Of a DNA stretch of 64,000 nucleotides, positions 39,578 to 49,342 are shown in pieces. Origin of the DNA: Rhodospirillaceae bacterium. Its GTDB lineage: Bacteria > Pseudomonadota > Alphaproteobacteria > UBA8366 > Aestuariispiraceae. The notes beneath the pieces are model-generated. The model was not told where the DNA came from and made no database searches. It saw only the letters and a list, made by a program, of their open reading frames with translations. The stretch's first letter is position 1; every line of letters starts with the position of its first letter. The stretch covers positions 124,001 to 188,000 of the forward strand of contig PAQY01000022.1 in assembly GCA_002709955.1 (NCBI GenBank). The letters are read 5' to 3'. The translations under genes were made by a program, and so were the position numbers.

Positions 39578-40264
39578 ATGTCCGATATGCGGGGGCATGC
39601 CCGTAAGGCCCTGGCGGCATTGCGTCAATTTGTGGAAACGCAGGTTCTGGAGGGGCATTGGCCCCCCGGAACGCAATTGCCGACAGAGCGTGAACTGGCG
39701 GATCAATTCGCGATCAGCCGCAACACAGTGCGCCGTCAAATGCTGCAACTGGTCAAGGATGGCTGGATCGACCGCCATGTTGGGCGGGGCACCTTTGCCT
39801 GCGCGCCGCCTGGCGCATCGGGCGCTTCTGATCCTGACGCCAGTACGGTGAACCCCGAAGAGGTTATGGAAGCCCGCCTGCTGATTGAGCCCTTGCTGGC
39901 GAAGTTGGTGGTGATCCGTGCCAGCAATGCAGAACTGGCCTCTATGGAAGACATACTCGCCGCCGGTGCGAAATCGGAAACCATGGCGGAATTTGAATAT
40001 TGGGACAATAAACTGCACCGCGCCATCGCTGAGGCGTCAAAAAACCAATATCTGATCACGATTGTTGAAGGGATCCATAAGGCGCGCCAATCCCCCGCCT
40101 GGTTTGGCTTGAGGCGCCGCGGGTTGACGGACGAGCGTCGACAGATTTACCAACAGGACCATACGGCGATTGTTCAGGCTCTGGTACGGCGCGATGGGGA
40201 ACAGGCCAGAGAGGCGATTTTAAGCCATCTGAGCCGGGTTCGGACGAATTTAATGATTACATGA
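39578..40264 (+). CDS. GntR family transcriptional regulator (FCD type)
   Basis: WPPGTQLPTERELADQFAISRNTVRRQMLQLVKDGWIDRHVGRGTFA; the ORF track 39308 start runs into the repeat, so Met at 39578 is preferred. Confidence 0.9.
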   Translation: MSDMRGHARKALAALRQFVETQVLEGHWPPGTQLPTERELADQFAISRNTVRRQMLQLVKDGWIDRHVGRGTFACAPPGASGASDPDASTVNPEEVMEARLLIEPLLAKLVVIRASNAELASMEDILAAGAKSETMAEFEYWDNKLHRAIAEASKNQYLITIVEGIHKARQSPAWFGLRRRGLTDERRQIYQQDHTAIVQALVRRDGEQAREAILSHLSRVRTNLMIT

Positions 40265-40363
40265 CAGATTCCTGTTGGAATTATTTTAGGATTGCGTCAC
40301 TATTGGTTCACTAATTTGTCACATTGGTTCAAAATTGGATCAAATATAGGCTGAGGGGTGAGC

Positions 40364-42178
40364 ATGCAGGTGTCACGGCCAGAGGTACAGGGATGGTTCG
40401 GCGTTGCGACGTCGACCTATGCCGCTGCCAGCCAAGCTGCGATGCGCATGTTGGAACTGGGCGGAAACGCCTTTGATGGGGCGGTGGCAGGCGGCTTTGT
40501 CCTGCAGGCAGTGGCCCCCCATTTGAATGGTCCCGCCGGGGATGTCGCCATGCTGGTCTATGACGCAGCCGACGGACAGGCGCAGGCCGTGTGCGGTCAA
40601 GGCCCCACGCCCAAAACCGCGACGATAGAGGCGATACGCGCCCTGGGTCTGGACCGTATTCCCGGAACAGGCCTGTTATCAGCAGTGGTGCCAGGCGCAT
40701 TTGACGCCTGGATGCTGCTTTTGGCGGAAAAGGGGACCTTGCCGCTGCGCACGGTGATTGAACCCTCTTTGACCTATCTGGATCGGGGCGTCCCGGTGGA
40801 TGGTCGCCTGCACGCCACGCTGGCTGCGGCGCAGTCTGTCTTTCAACGCTATTGGCCCAGCTCGGTGCAGGTGTTTCTTCCCGATGGCAAAGTTCCGGCG
40901 GTTGGGGAGTTGCTGCGCAATCCAACACTGCATTCCGTTTTTCGCCGTCTTTTGGATGAAGCAGAAGCGGTTGGATCGGACCGGCTGGCACAGATCGAAG
41001 CCGCCCGTGCGATATGGTCCGATGGTTTTATCGCCCAGGAAATCGATGCTTTTTGCCGTCAGACCGAAGTGATGGATGTGTCTGGTCAGGTGAATGGTGC
41101 CCTGTTGCGGGGATCAGATCTGGCGGGATGGCGGGCCTGGTTCGAACCGGCCCTGTCGCTGGAATATGCAGGCTATCAGGTGCTGAAATGCGATAGCTGG
41201 ACGCAGGGGCCTGTTCTGCTGCAAGCGCTGGCCTTGTTGCCTGCCCAAGAGATGGCGGGGCTGGACCCCAATGGGGCGGAATTTGTGCATCGGGTGACCG
41301 AAGCCTTGAAGCTGGCCTTTGCGGATCGGGAAGTATTCTATGGCGATCCGAACACAGCCCGCGTCCCGATGAGCCGATTGTTATCGCAAGACTATGCGGC
41401 CTTGCGCCGTGACGAGATATCCGCGCGGGCCTGCAATGATTGGCGACCAGGCAATATTGCAGGATGTGGCGCACCGATCGATTACGCCGCCGCCTGTGCC
41501 CGCAAACGGGAAACCGGATTGCTGGCCGCCTATGGCGGGGGGGAGCCGACGGTTCAATCGATTGAAGCACTGGGCTATCGCGCCAGTGTCAGCGGCGATA
41601 CCTGTCATATCGATGTGATTGATGCAGCCGGGAACATCGTGTCGGCAACGCCGTCTGGCGGGTGGCTGCAATCGTCGCCCGCTATTCCGTCTCTGGGATT
41701 TCCCCTGGGAACGCGGGCACAGATGATGTGGCTGGACCCTGCTGCTCCATCGGGTTTGGGGCCGGATCGACGCCCGCGCTCCACACTGACGCCAACGCTT
41801 GTCCTGGATAAAGCCGGTCGGGGGTATCTTGCCTGTGGCACACCGGGCGGGGACCAACAGGATCAATGGCAAACGGCCTTTCTGATTCGGCATCTGGTGC
41901 ATAATATCGGCCTTCAAGAAGCGATAGAAGCCCCTTCGTTTCACAGCGAACATTGGCCCAATTCGTTCTATCCCCGTCACGCCTCCCCCGGTCGCCTGGT
42001 AGTGGAGGGCCGGTTTGGGTCCCAGGTTTGCGATGATCTGAAGCATCGGGGACATGATTTAAGCATTGGTGATGATTGGTCAGAAGGTCGCCTGACCGCC
42101 GCTGCGCGAGACCCGGATGGGCGGATGCGGGCGGCAGCCAATCCACGGGGAGGGTTGGGCTATGCCGTTGGTCGATGA
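40364..42178 (+). CDS. Gamma-glutamyltransferase family protein
   Basis: ATSTYAAASQAAMRMLELGGNAFDGAVAGGFVLQAVAPHLNGPAGD; catalytic-type SGDTCHIDVIDAAGNIVSATPSGGW. Confidence 0.88.
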   Translation: MQVSRPEVQGWFGVATSTYAAASQAAMRMLELGGNAFDGAVAGGFVLQAVAPHLNGPAGDVAMLVYDAADGQAQAVCGQGPTPKTATIEAIRALGLDRIPGTGLLSAVVPGAFDAWMLLLAEKGTLPLRTVIEPSLTYLDRGVPVDGRLHATLAAAQSVFQRYWPSSVQVFLPDGKVPAVGELLRNPTLHSVFRRLLDEAEAVGSDRLAQIEAARAIWSDGFIAQEIDAFCRQTEVMDVSGQVNGALLRGSDLAGWRAWFEPALSLEYAGYQVLKCDSWTQGPVLLQALALLPAQEMAGLDPNGAEFVHRVTEALKLAFADREVFYGDPNTARVPMSRLLSQDYAALRRDEISARACNDWRPGNIAGCGAPIDYAAACARKRETGLLAAYGGGEPTVQSIEALGYRASVSGDTCHIDVIDAAGNIVSATPSGGWLQSSPAIPSLGFPLGTRAQMMWLDPAAPSGLGPDRRPRSTLTPTLVLDKAGRGYLACGTPGGDQQDQWQTAFLIRHLVHNIGLQEAIEAPSFHSEHWPNSFYPRHASPGRLVVEGRFGSQVCDDLKHRGHDLSIGDDWSEGRLTAAARDPDGRMRAAANPRGGLGYAVGR

Positions 42179-44078
42179 CGCTTTGTCTGGATATTCAAAG
42201 GATCAGGATGCCGACGGCACACCTCCGGTAACGGGACTGCGACTGGCGGCACAACGGGTCTTGGGTTTTTTCGACAGTGTCATTGGCGGGGCGGCGACGC
42301 TGGCGCTGATCGCGCTGATCCTGATCGTTCTGGCCAATGTTATTGGTCGCTATGGGTTCAACGCCTCCCTGACCTGGGGTGGGGAGGCTGCGCAATGGCT
42401 TTTTATTGGTGTAATCTTTCTGGCGGTTCCCCTGGCCCATAGGGGGCGGGCGCATCTGTCGATCCAGTTCCTGGTCGAACGCCTGCCGACCCCGTTGCAG
42501 ACAGTGGCAGGATTTCTCAGCGATCTGATTATCGCTTATGCGACGGTGATGTTGTTGCTGGGCGGGATGACATTGATTGATGTGGTCGGTGGCGTGAATT
42601 ATGCGCTGAACCTGCCAAGTTGGGTTAAATTTGCCCTGATCCCGGTGACCAGCGCCTTGGGTCTTCTCTATCTGGCGCTGCAAGGTCTGGACGAAGGGAA
42701 ACGCCCCTGGCGCGGGGTGATCAGCATAGCGCTTGCTTTCGGCCTGTATTTCCTGTTGCAGCCCGGCGGATTGGTCAGCCTGAAGGGTCTTGATCCTGGG
42801 GCAACAATGATTGTCAGCTTTCTGGTCGCCATGGCGATTGGAACACCGGTCGCGTTTGCCATGATCTTCGCAGCCTTTGTTGCCAATGCCGCCGGGGCGG
42901 TAATGCCGCCTGCTGCGGTGGTACAGACCATGGTGAATGGATCCAGCAAGTTCCTGTTGCTGGCCATCCCATTCTTTATTGCCGCAGGGGCATTGATGAA
43001 TGTCGGGGGGCTGACATCGCGCCTGATGGATTTCGCCTTTAAGCTGGTGGGGCATTTGCGCGGCGGTTTCGCACAGGTAAACATCGTGTCCAGCGGTTTC
43101 TATGCCGGGATCAGCGGATCCAGCTATTCAGAAGCCGCGCTGGGTACGAAGCTGTTGGTGCCGCAGATGGTCAAGCATGGCTATTCGCCGGGCTTTTCCT
43201 GTGCTGTTACAGCGGCGGCTGCGACATTGCCCAATGTCATTCCACCCTCTATCGCCCTGTTGATCCTGGCATCGGTCGCGAATCTTTCCGTTGGCAGTCT
43301 GTGGCTGGCAGGTGTTCTTCCCGGCCTGCTGATGGGCGGCAGCATGATGCTGTGTATCTATATTATTGCCCGGATGCGTGGGTATGGGACTGCTAACCAG
43401 GCCGCCAGTTGGGCCGACCGTGGGCGCGCCGGGATCAAGGCGCTGCCGGTTCTGGGCCTTGCTGTGGTGATCATTGGTGGGATTCGCGGCGGCATTGTTA
43501 CCCCGACAGAGGCCGGTGTTCTGGCGGTTGCCTATGCCTTTATTCTGGGGATTGCGGTCTATCGCACATTCACCTGGCTGGGACTGTGGCAGACCTTACG
43601 CGGGGCCTCGGTAGAAGCCGCGATGGTGGGGCTTCTGATCGGTGCGGCTGCGCCTTTCACCTTCGTCCTGGTGACGGAACAAATTCCACAATCCCTATCA
43701 TCCCTGATCACGGGCCTGTCGGATAACCCCTATATCGTGCTGCTGCTGGCCAATGTGCTGATGCTGTTTTTTGGCATGTTTCTGGATATCGGCGCGGCGA
43801 TCCTGATCTTAACGCCGCTGTTGATGCCGGTCATGGTCAGCATGGGCGTAGATCCGATCCATTTTGGCCTGATCGTGGTGGTCAATCTGATGCTGGGCGG
43901 TCTGACGCCCCCGGTTGGCATGCTGGTCTTTATCTCGTCGGCGATATCGAAAACGCCAGTGCATGAGGTTTTCCGTGCGATGTATCCCCTGCTGGGTGCG
44001 CTGTTGATTGCCTTGGCGATCATCACCTATGTGCCCGCAGTATCGCTCGGTCTTGGTTGGCTTTTACAAGGACAGTAA
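42162..44078 (+). CDS. TRAP transporter permease, fused small (DctQ) and large (DctM) subunits
   Basis: N-terminal DctQ-like FDSVIGGAATLALIALILIVLANVIGRYGFNASLTWGGEAAQWLF; C-terminal DctM-like SGFYAGISGSSYSEAALGTKLLVPQMVKHGYSPGFSCAVTAAAATLPNVIPPS; start overlaps the end of the GGT-like gene. Confidence 0.93.
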   Translation: MPLVDDALSGYSKDQDADGTPPVTGLRLAAQRVLGFFDSVIGGAATLALIALILIVLANVIGRYGFNASLTWGGEAAQWLFIGVIFLAVPLAHRGRAHLSIQFLVERLPTPLQTVAGFLSDLIIAYATVMLLLGGMTLIDVVGGVNYALNLPSWVKFALIPVTSALGLLYLALQGLDEGKRPWRGVISIALAFGLYFLLQPGGLVSLKGLDPGATMIVSFLVAMAIGTPVAFAMIFAAFVANAAGAVMPPAAVVQTMVNGSSKFLLLAIPFFIAAGALMNVGGLTSRLMDFAFKLVGHLRGGFAQVNIVSSGFYAGISGSSYSEAALGTKLLVPQMVKHGYSPGFSCAVTAAAATLPNVIPPSIALLILASVANLSVGSLWLAGVLPGLLMGGSMMLCIYIIARMRGYGTANQAASWADRGRAGIKALPVLGLAVVIIGGIRGGIVTPTEAGVLAVAYAFILGIAVYRTFTWLGLWQTLRGASVEAAMVGLLIGAAAPFTFVLVTEQIPQSLSSLITGLSDNPYIVLLLANVLMLFFGMFLDIGAAILILTPLLMPVMVSMGVDPIHFGLIVVVNLMLGGLTPPVGMLVFISSAISKTPVHEVFRAMYPLLGALLIALAIITYVPAVSLGLGWLLQGQ

Positions 44079-44126
44079 AGACGGAAAAGCCAGATATTCA
44101 CAGGTACAACACAAGGAGGCAGAGGG

Positions 44127-45125
44127 ATGTTTGTTAGACGCACATTGAAGACAGGACCAAGGCTGTTGCTGGCCGCGGCGATGGGATTATCACTGACCTG
44201 GGCCGGGGCCGCCCAGGCCGACCCGACACAGATCACGGTCGGTGTTATCTATGGAATAGACAAGCCGCAGGGTAAGATCTGGACCAAGATGAACGAATTG
44301 GTCGAAAAGAAGATTCCTGGTCAGATCACCTTTAACATCGTCCCGGACGGTGCCTTGGGTGGTGAGAAAGAGGAAGTCGAAGGCGTCCGTTTGGGCTCTA
44401 TTCAGGCTGGGATATCGACCCTGGCCAATATGTCCACATGGGTTCCGGAAACGTCCCTTTTTGACATGCCCTTCATCTTCCGCGACCAGGCTCATATCGA
44501 CAAGGTAATGGCCGGTCCAATCGGGGATGAGTTCAAGGACCTGTTCGCAAAACAGGGCTTTAAAGCCTTTGGCTTCATCACCTATGGCGCACGTCATGTG
44601 ATTTCCAAGGCCAAGATTACCGGCCCAGGTGATGTGAATGGCTTGAAGATGCGAGTTATTCAAAGCCCGTTGCACATTGCCCTGTGGGAATCGCTGGGGG
44701 CCAGCCCAACGCCGGTTCCAATTACAGAAGCCTATAATGCCCTGGAAACCGGTGTGGTGGATTACATGGATATGACCATGTCGGGCTATCAGGCGCTGAA
44801 GCTGTATGAAGTTGTGCCAAACTTTGCCAGGACATCCCATATCTGGGCGCTGGGCGTGATGTATATGAGCATGCCGTTCTGGGAATCGCTGACACCCGAA
44901 CAACAAGCGGCACTGGAAGAAGCCGCAGCAGAAGCAATCCCCTATTTCAATGGTCTGGCTGCTGGGGAACAGGAAGAATCCCTGACGAAAGCCGTTGAAA
45001 TGGGCGCAACCGTGGTCGAACAGGATACCGCCGAATGGCAAAAGGCGATGGCACCGTTCTGGGCCAGTTACGCCGATAAGGTCGGTGGGATCGAAAAAAT
45101 CGAAACCATTGTGAATACCAAGTAA
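44127..45125 (+). CDS. TRAP transporter DctP-type solute-binding protein
   Basis: Signal peptide; VPDGALGGEKEEVEGVRLGSIQAGISTLANMSTWVPETSLFDMPFIFRDQAHIDKV; GLKMRVIQSPLHIALWESLGASPTPVPITEAYNALETGVVDYMDMT. Confidence 0.94.
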   Translation: MFVRRTLKTGPRLLLAAAMGLSLTWAGAAQADPTQITVGVIYGIDKPQGKIWTKMNELVEKKIPGQITFNIVPDGALGGEKEEVEGVRLGSIQAGISTLANMSTWVPETSLFDMPFIFRDQAHIDKVMAGPIGDEFKDLFAKQGFKAFGFITYGARHVISKAKITGPGDVNGLKMRVIQSPLHIALWESLGASPTPVPITEAYNALETGVVDYMDMTMSGYQALKLYEVVPNFARTSHIWALGVMYMSMPFWESLTPEQQAALEEAAAEAIPYFNGLAAGEQEESLTKAVEMGATVVEQDTAEWQKAMAPFWASYADKVGGIEKIETIVNTK

Positions 45126-45134
45126 ATCAAGGTG

Positions 45135-45161
45135 GGGTCTGGGGTTTTGCGCCCCGGACCC
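45135..45161 (+). terminator. Intercistronic hairpin after dctP-type gene
   Basis: gggtctgggg-ttttgcg-ccccggaccc, 10 bp stem (one GU), no T-tract; attenuator/mRNA stabiliser candidate. Confidence 0.5.
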
Positions 45162-45194
45162 AACACCTATTGATTAAAGAGTGAGAGGTCCGGC

Positions 45195-45416
45195 ATGGCA
45201 GATTTCATCGAGGAAGACCGGGTTCGCGACGGGCCAATGGATCAGGAAATCCTGACAATGGTGGTTGAGGCCCTGCGTCATCAAGGCTTTCCAAACGCCA
45301 CCCATGAATCGATTTTTGGTGATCCGGATCATCGCGCGGCGGCAGTGGATTTGCTGAAAGACTGTCGCCCAATGCCGGTTGTCTTGTCCCTGATAGACGC
45401 GCTGCACTCACAATAG
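45195..45416 (+). CDS. Small hypothetical protein (73 aa)
   Basis: MADFIEEDRVRDGPMDQEILTMVVEALRHQGFPNATHESIFGDPDHRAAAVDLLKDCRPMPVVLSLIDALHSQ; co-directional between dctP-like and ALDH genes. Confidence 0.6.
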   Translation: MADFIEEDRVRDGPMDQEILTMVVEALRHQGFPNATHESIFGDPDHRAAAVDLLKDCRPMPVVLSLIDALHSQ

Positions 45417-45441
45417 ACGCACCGCGTATCCTGTTGATAGA

Positions 45442-46929
45442 ATGGAGAGAGCAATGGCCCAGGCCATGCCGTTAATGACTGCCAGTGCGGATCTGCGGGC
45501 CCGCTATCCTGAGGGTACGGTTTACATCGATGGCGCATTTGTCGTGTCCCCATCGCGTTTGACTGTGTATGGCAAACAGTTTGGCGACACGATTTGCGAC
45601 GTTGGGTCCGGAAACGCCGATGTGATCGATGCGGCTGTGACAAGCGCTGAAAAGGCCTGGCCCGCCTGGCGTTCAATGGCACCATCGGCCCGGGCGGCCC
45701 TGCTGTATGCCATGGCCGATCGTCTGGCCGGGGAGATGGATCAGTGGATATCCCTGGAGGCGCATCATGCCGGCAAACCCCTGTCGGATGCGCGGATCGA
45801 TATCGTATCGGCGGTCATGACTCTGCGCTGGTTCGCAGGTTACGCCGACCGGATTGATGGGCGCGTTGTCGCCTCTGCGGAGACGGTGCATCGCTACATT
45901 CGTCGTGAACCTCTTGGTGTATGCGGCCTGATCGTGCCGTGGAACTTCCCCCTTCTGATGATGGTGTGGAAGGTCGCGCCTGCTTTAGCAGCGGGCAATA
46001 CGGTGGTTGTGAAACCTGCCAGCCTGACACCGCTGACGGCCCTGTTGTTTGCGAAACTGGCCAGTGATGCCGGATTGCCCGCCGGTGTCTTGAATGTCGT
46101 GCCTGGACCGGGCGAAGCCGCAGGCATGGCATTGGTCCGCCATCCGCGTGTCACCAAGATCAGCTTCACCGGCTCTACAGAAATTGGCAAACAAGTTGCC
46201 CGGATTGCCGCCGATACGGTCAAGCGCGTTACCCTGGAATTGGGTGGCAAGTCCCCAACCATCATTCTGGACGATGCCGATCTGAACAAGGCGATTCCAG
46301 CCTCTGCAGCGGGGTGTTTCGGGCATGCCGGACAGAAATGCGCCGCCCGCACGCGGGTTATTGTCAGTGAAAGCCGCGCCGATGAGGTCGTAGACCGTCT
46401 GGCGAAAATCGCTACGGGCTTGAAGATCGGGGACCTGTCAGATCCTGCAACGCAATTGGGCCCTGTCATCGATACCAAAGCACAATCCAGAATTCTGGGG
46501 ATGTGTCAGGATGCACAGAAGGCAGGCGCGTCTTTGGTCTGTGGCGGGGATGCCCCGGATCACACCGGCCCCTATGTGTCCGCGACAATTTTCGATCAGG
46601 TGAAATCCAGTGATGTGCTGGCCCAGGAAGAAGTATTCGGTCCGGTCATGGCCGTCATTCGTGTACCCGATGAGGATGCCGCAATCGCCGCCGCCAATGA
46701 CAGTGACTATGGCCTGGCCGCGACCCTGTGGACACGGGATGTCGGCAAGGCGCACCGGATTTCCGGTCAGATTCAGGCTGGAACCGTCAGTGTGAACACG
46801 CCTGCCGTGGTCGGAATCGAAACCCCGTTTGGGGGGTATAAGCAAAGCGGATATGGCCGCGAATTGGGGCTGGAGGGCTTGGACGCCTATCTGCAATCCA
46901 AGGCGGTAATTATGGATATCAGTTCTTAA
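45442..46929 (+). CDS. Aldehyde dehydrogenase family protein
   Basis: PWNFPLLMMVWKVAPALAAGNTVVVKPA; ITSFTGSTEIG-like KISFTGSTEIGKQVA; VTLELGGKSPTII; FGHAGQKCAARTRV. Confidence 0.96.
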   Translation: MERAMAQAMPLMTASADLRARYPEGTVYIDGAFVVSPSRLTVYGKQFGDTICDVGSGNADVIDAAVTSAEKAWPAWRSMAPSARAALLYAMADRLAGEMDQWISLEAHHAGKPLSDARIDIVSAVMTLRWFAGYADRIDGRVVASAETVHRYIRREPLGVCGLIVPWNFPLLMMVWKVAPALAAGNTVVVKPASLTPLTALLFAKLASDAGLPAGVLNVVPGPGEAAGMALVRHPRVTKISFTGSTEIGKQVARIAADTVKRVTLELGGKSPTIILDDADLNKAIPASAAGCFGHAGQKCAARTRVIVSESRADEVVDRLAKIATGLKIGDLSDPATQLGPVIDTKAQSRILGMCQDAQKAGASLVCGGDAPDHTGPYVSATIFDQVKSSDVLAQEEVFGPVMAVIRVPDEDAAIAAANDSDYGLAATLWTRDVGKAHRISGQIQAGTVSVNTPAVVGIETPFGGYKQSGYGRELGLEGLDAYLQSKAVIMDISS

Positions 46930-46942
46930 GGAGTTTTGATCA

Positions 46943-48103
46943 ATGTCTGGTCCCTTCGTATTCCTTCATTCCACACACCGTGTGCAATTTGGTCCGGGCT
47001 GTCTGTCAGCCCTGCCGGATTTGGCAAGGGCAGAGGGCCGAAGGAAGGCTGCTGTTTTGCTGGATGCGTATTTCATGGGGGGGCCGTTGCAGGATCGGCT
47101 ATCAGAAATCCTGAAGGATTTTGCCCCTGTATTCCATGCGGTCCCACAGCATGAGCCTGATACTGACACGGTTGAAGACGCCCGTGCGGCCCTTTCGGAG
47201 GCTGAGGCGGATTTGATTCTGGCGGTTGGGGGGGGCTCCACCCTAGACACTGCTAAAGCGGCGCGCATGTTGTTGAGCAACCCCGGGCCGATAGAAAATA
47301 TCGTCGGCGCGATGGGTATGCCGATGATCGCCCATGACAGCCTGTTCGTTGCGGTTCCGACGACGGCAGGGACGGGCAGCGAGGTTTCTGAATCTGCGGT
47401 CATCGCAAAGACAGGGACCGATTATAAGATGGTGTTGCGATCCCCGAATATGGCGGCGCGTCTGGCACTGCTGGACCCAGAACTGGGCGTAACAGCACCG
47501 CCCAGTGTAACAGCAACAGCAGGCTATGATGCCATCACCCATGCGGTGGAAGCTTACACGTCAAAATTTGCGACCGTAATGACCGATCCGTTTGCGCGGT
47601 CTGCCATGGAGCTTCTGGCCGTGTCGCTGCCCGTTGCTTTTGAAAAGCCAGACGATATTGAGGCACGCGGGAATTGCCTGATTGGGTCGATGCAGGCGGG
47701 CATCGCGTTTAATTCCGCGCATTTGGGATTGGCGCATGCGATCGCGGGGGCGCTGGGTGCCTTGCATCATGTGCCGCATGGCCTGGCAAATGCCTTGGCC
47801 CTGCCGTGGAGCATGGCCTTTAACCAGCCAGCGCTGGGCGCGAAGGGGGAGATCGTGGCTGGGATCTTCAAGGGGGCAACCTCCGCAGCGGGCCTGTCTG
47901 CCATGCGCAAAAAGGTTGCGCTGGATATCGGTCTGGACAAATTTGTCCCAACCGATGCAGAACGGGATCTGGTGGCGGAAGGGGCTGCGAAAAGTGGCCA
48001 GATCAAGGTTAATCCGCGCCTTGCCAGTGCCGCGGAAATCCGGGTGATCCTGGAACATATGCGCCAGCCGACCGAAGGGCTGCAGCCCAATCTTAATTTA
48101 TAA
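46943..48103 (+). CDS. Iron-containing alcohol dehydrogenase (maleylacetate reductase-like superfamily)
   Basis: LILAVGGGSTLDTAKAARML; PTTAGTGSEVSESAVI; DAITHAVEAYTSKFATVMTDPFA; AHLGLAHAIAGALGALHHVPHGLANALALP. Confidence 0.94.
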   Translation: MSGPFVFLHSTHRVQFGPGCLSALPDLARAEGRRKAAVLLDAYFMGGPLQDRLSEILKDFAPVFHAVPQHEPDTDTVEDARAALSEAEADLILAVGGGSTLDTAKAARMLLSNPGPIENIVGAMGMPMIAHDSLFVAVPTTAGTGSEVSESAVIAKTGTDYKMVLRSPNMAARLALLDPELGVTAPPSVTATAGYDAITHAVEAYTSKFATVMTDPFARSAMELLAVSLPVAFEKPDDIEARGNCLIGSMQAGIAFNSAHLGLAHAIAGALGALHHVPHGLANALALPWSMAFNQPALGAKGEIVAGIFKGATSAAGLSAMRKKVALDIGLDKFVPTDAERDLVAEGAAKSGQIKVNPRLASAAEIRVILEHMRQPTEGLQPNLNL

Positions 48104-48119
48104 GGAAGGACACTCTGAC

Positions 48120-48503
48120 ATGACAATCCACAACCCTGACAGCATCGCCGCCCCGGTTGGGGCCTATGTCCATGGACTGGAAACCGCGCCGGGTGCACGC
48201 ATCCTGCATGTCTCCGGCCAGATTGGTATGGCAAAGGATGGCACCATTCCATCCGGCACCAAGGCGCAGTCGGAACTGGTCTGGCAGAATATCGCAGAAA
48301 TTCTTGCCTCTGCGGATATGCAGATTTCGGACATTGTGAAGATGACGGCTTACCTATTGGGCCCGGAAGACCTGGCAGACTATGGCGCTGCCCGCACCGC
48401 CGCCCTGGCAGGACATAAGCCGACATCGACGCTAATTTTCGTCGCAGGCCTGGTGAAACCCGAATTGCGGGTCGAAGTCGAAGTCGTCGCCGCCAAGGCT
48501 TAA
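48120..48503 (+). CDS. RidA family protein
   Basis: LHVSGQIGMAKDGTIPSGTKAQSELVWQNIAEILASADMQISDIVKMTAYL. Confidence 0.9.
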   Translation: MTIHNPDSIAAPVGAYVHGLETAPGARILHVSGQIGMAKDGTIPSGTKAQSELVWQNIAEILASADMQISDIVKMTAYLLGPEDLADYGAARTAALAGHKPTSTLIFVAGLVKPELRVEVEVVAAKA

Positions 48504-48621
48504 GTCCAGCTTTTGCTCCTCTGGGTGAAGGTGCTGTTCTCTTTAACATTGTCACCCCGGACCGTGATCTGGGTCTGGGCCGAAAGAAAAGGGTGCGGTC
48601 TGTAACCTGGGCTGGATTGGC

Positions 48622-49170
48622 TCAGACAGCGTGGCTGCGGGTGGCGGGAACGGATACGCCGTCGCGCAGGGCGGCGGCCTCGTCTTCGTCCAGGTTGCGG
48701 GCCATGACCAACAGGGCAGAGCGTAAATCTGCGATTTGCTGTTCGCTCAATCCCCTCAGGGAGGTTTCATTCACATCCTCGGCCAGGGGCTGCAAAAGTT
48801 TGCGGGCATTCTTGCCTTCCTGGGTCAGGTATACCAGCAACCGCTTTCGATCTCCGGGGGGATGTTTGCGGGTCAGATAGCCCAGCGCTTCCAGTTTTCG
48901 CAGGGCCGTATGGGTGGTGGGTTCCATCAAGCCCGCGCGCTTGCTGAGGTCCCGTTGAGACAATCCATCCTGTTCCCATAAGATGCGCAGGAACACCCAG
49001 CCGCCAAATTGCACCCCATGGTCTGTCAGACGCAATTGCAGGGACCGTGTCACCCCGCGCGCAACATATCGCACCAGATGCGCCATACGATCCTGCGCCA
49101 GATGCTCTGCCTCGCCCCCCACGGTGACACTCGCTTTCAGCGCCGCCGCCGCGTCGATATCATCCGTCAT
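48622..49170 (-). CDS. MarR family transcriptional regulator
   Basis: LSQRDLSKRAGLMEPTTHTALRKLEALGYLTRKHPPGDRKRLLVYLTQEGKNARKLL. Confidence 0.92.
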   Translation of the reverse strand: MTDDIDAAAALKASVTVGGEAEHLAQDRMAHLVRYVARGVTRSLQLRLTDHGVQFGGWVFLRILWEQDGLSQRDLSKRAGLMEPTTHTALRKLEALGYLTRKHPPGDRKRLLVYLTQEGKNARKLLQPLAEDVNETSLRGLSEQQIADLRSALLVMARNLDEDEAAALRDGVSVPATRSHAV

Positions 49171-49283
49171 AATGTTTCCAGTTTTCCTGTTTCTACAGCG
49201 CGAGTCGCAAAAAGGCTCTTAAACTCAGTATCATACACTTTTGCGGCGAAACAAGCTTAGACATCGAAGCATGACCATAAAAG

Positions 49284-49333
49284 ACAAGGGCCCGCAGCAA
49301 ACACCCAACAGGGCGGATGCTGCGGGCCCTTGT
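49284..49333 (-). terminator. Rho-independent-type terminator downstream of gabT
   Basis: Perfect 16 bp inverted repeat acaagggcccgcagca / tgctgcgggcccttgt, 18 nt loop; on the - strand followed by ctttta. Confidence 0.75.
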
Positions 49334-49342
49334 CGTCACGAC

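Noticed and set aside
42195-43055. 286-aa - strand ORF
   Set aside because: Antisense to the TRAP DctQM gene; low-complexity Gln/His/Arg composition
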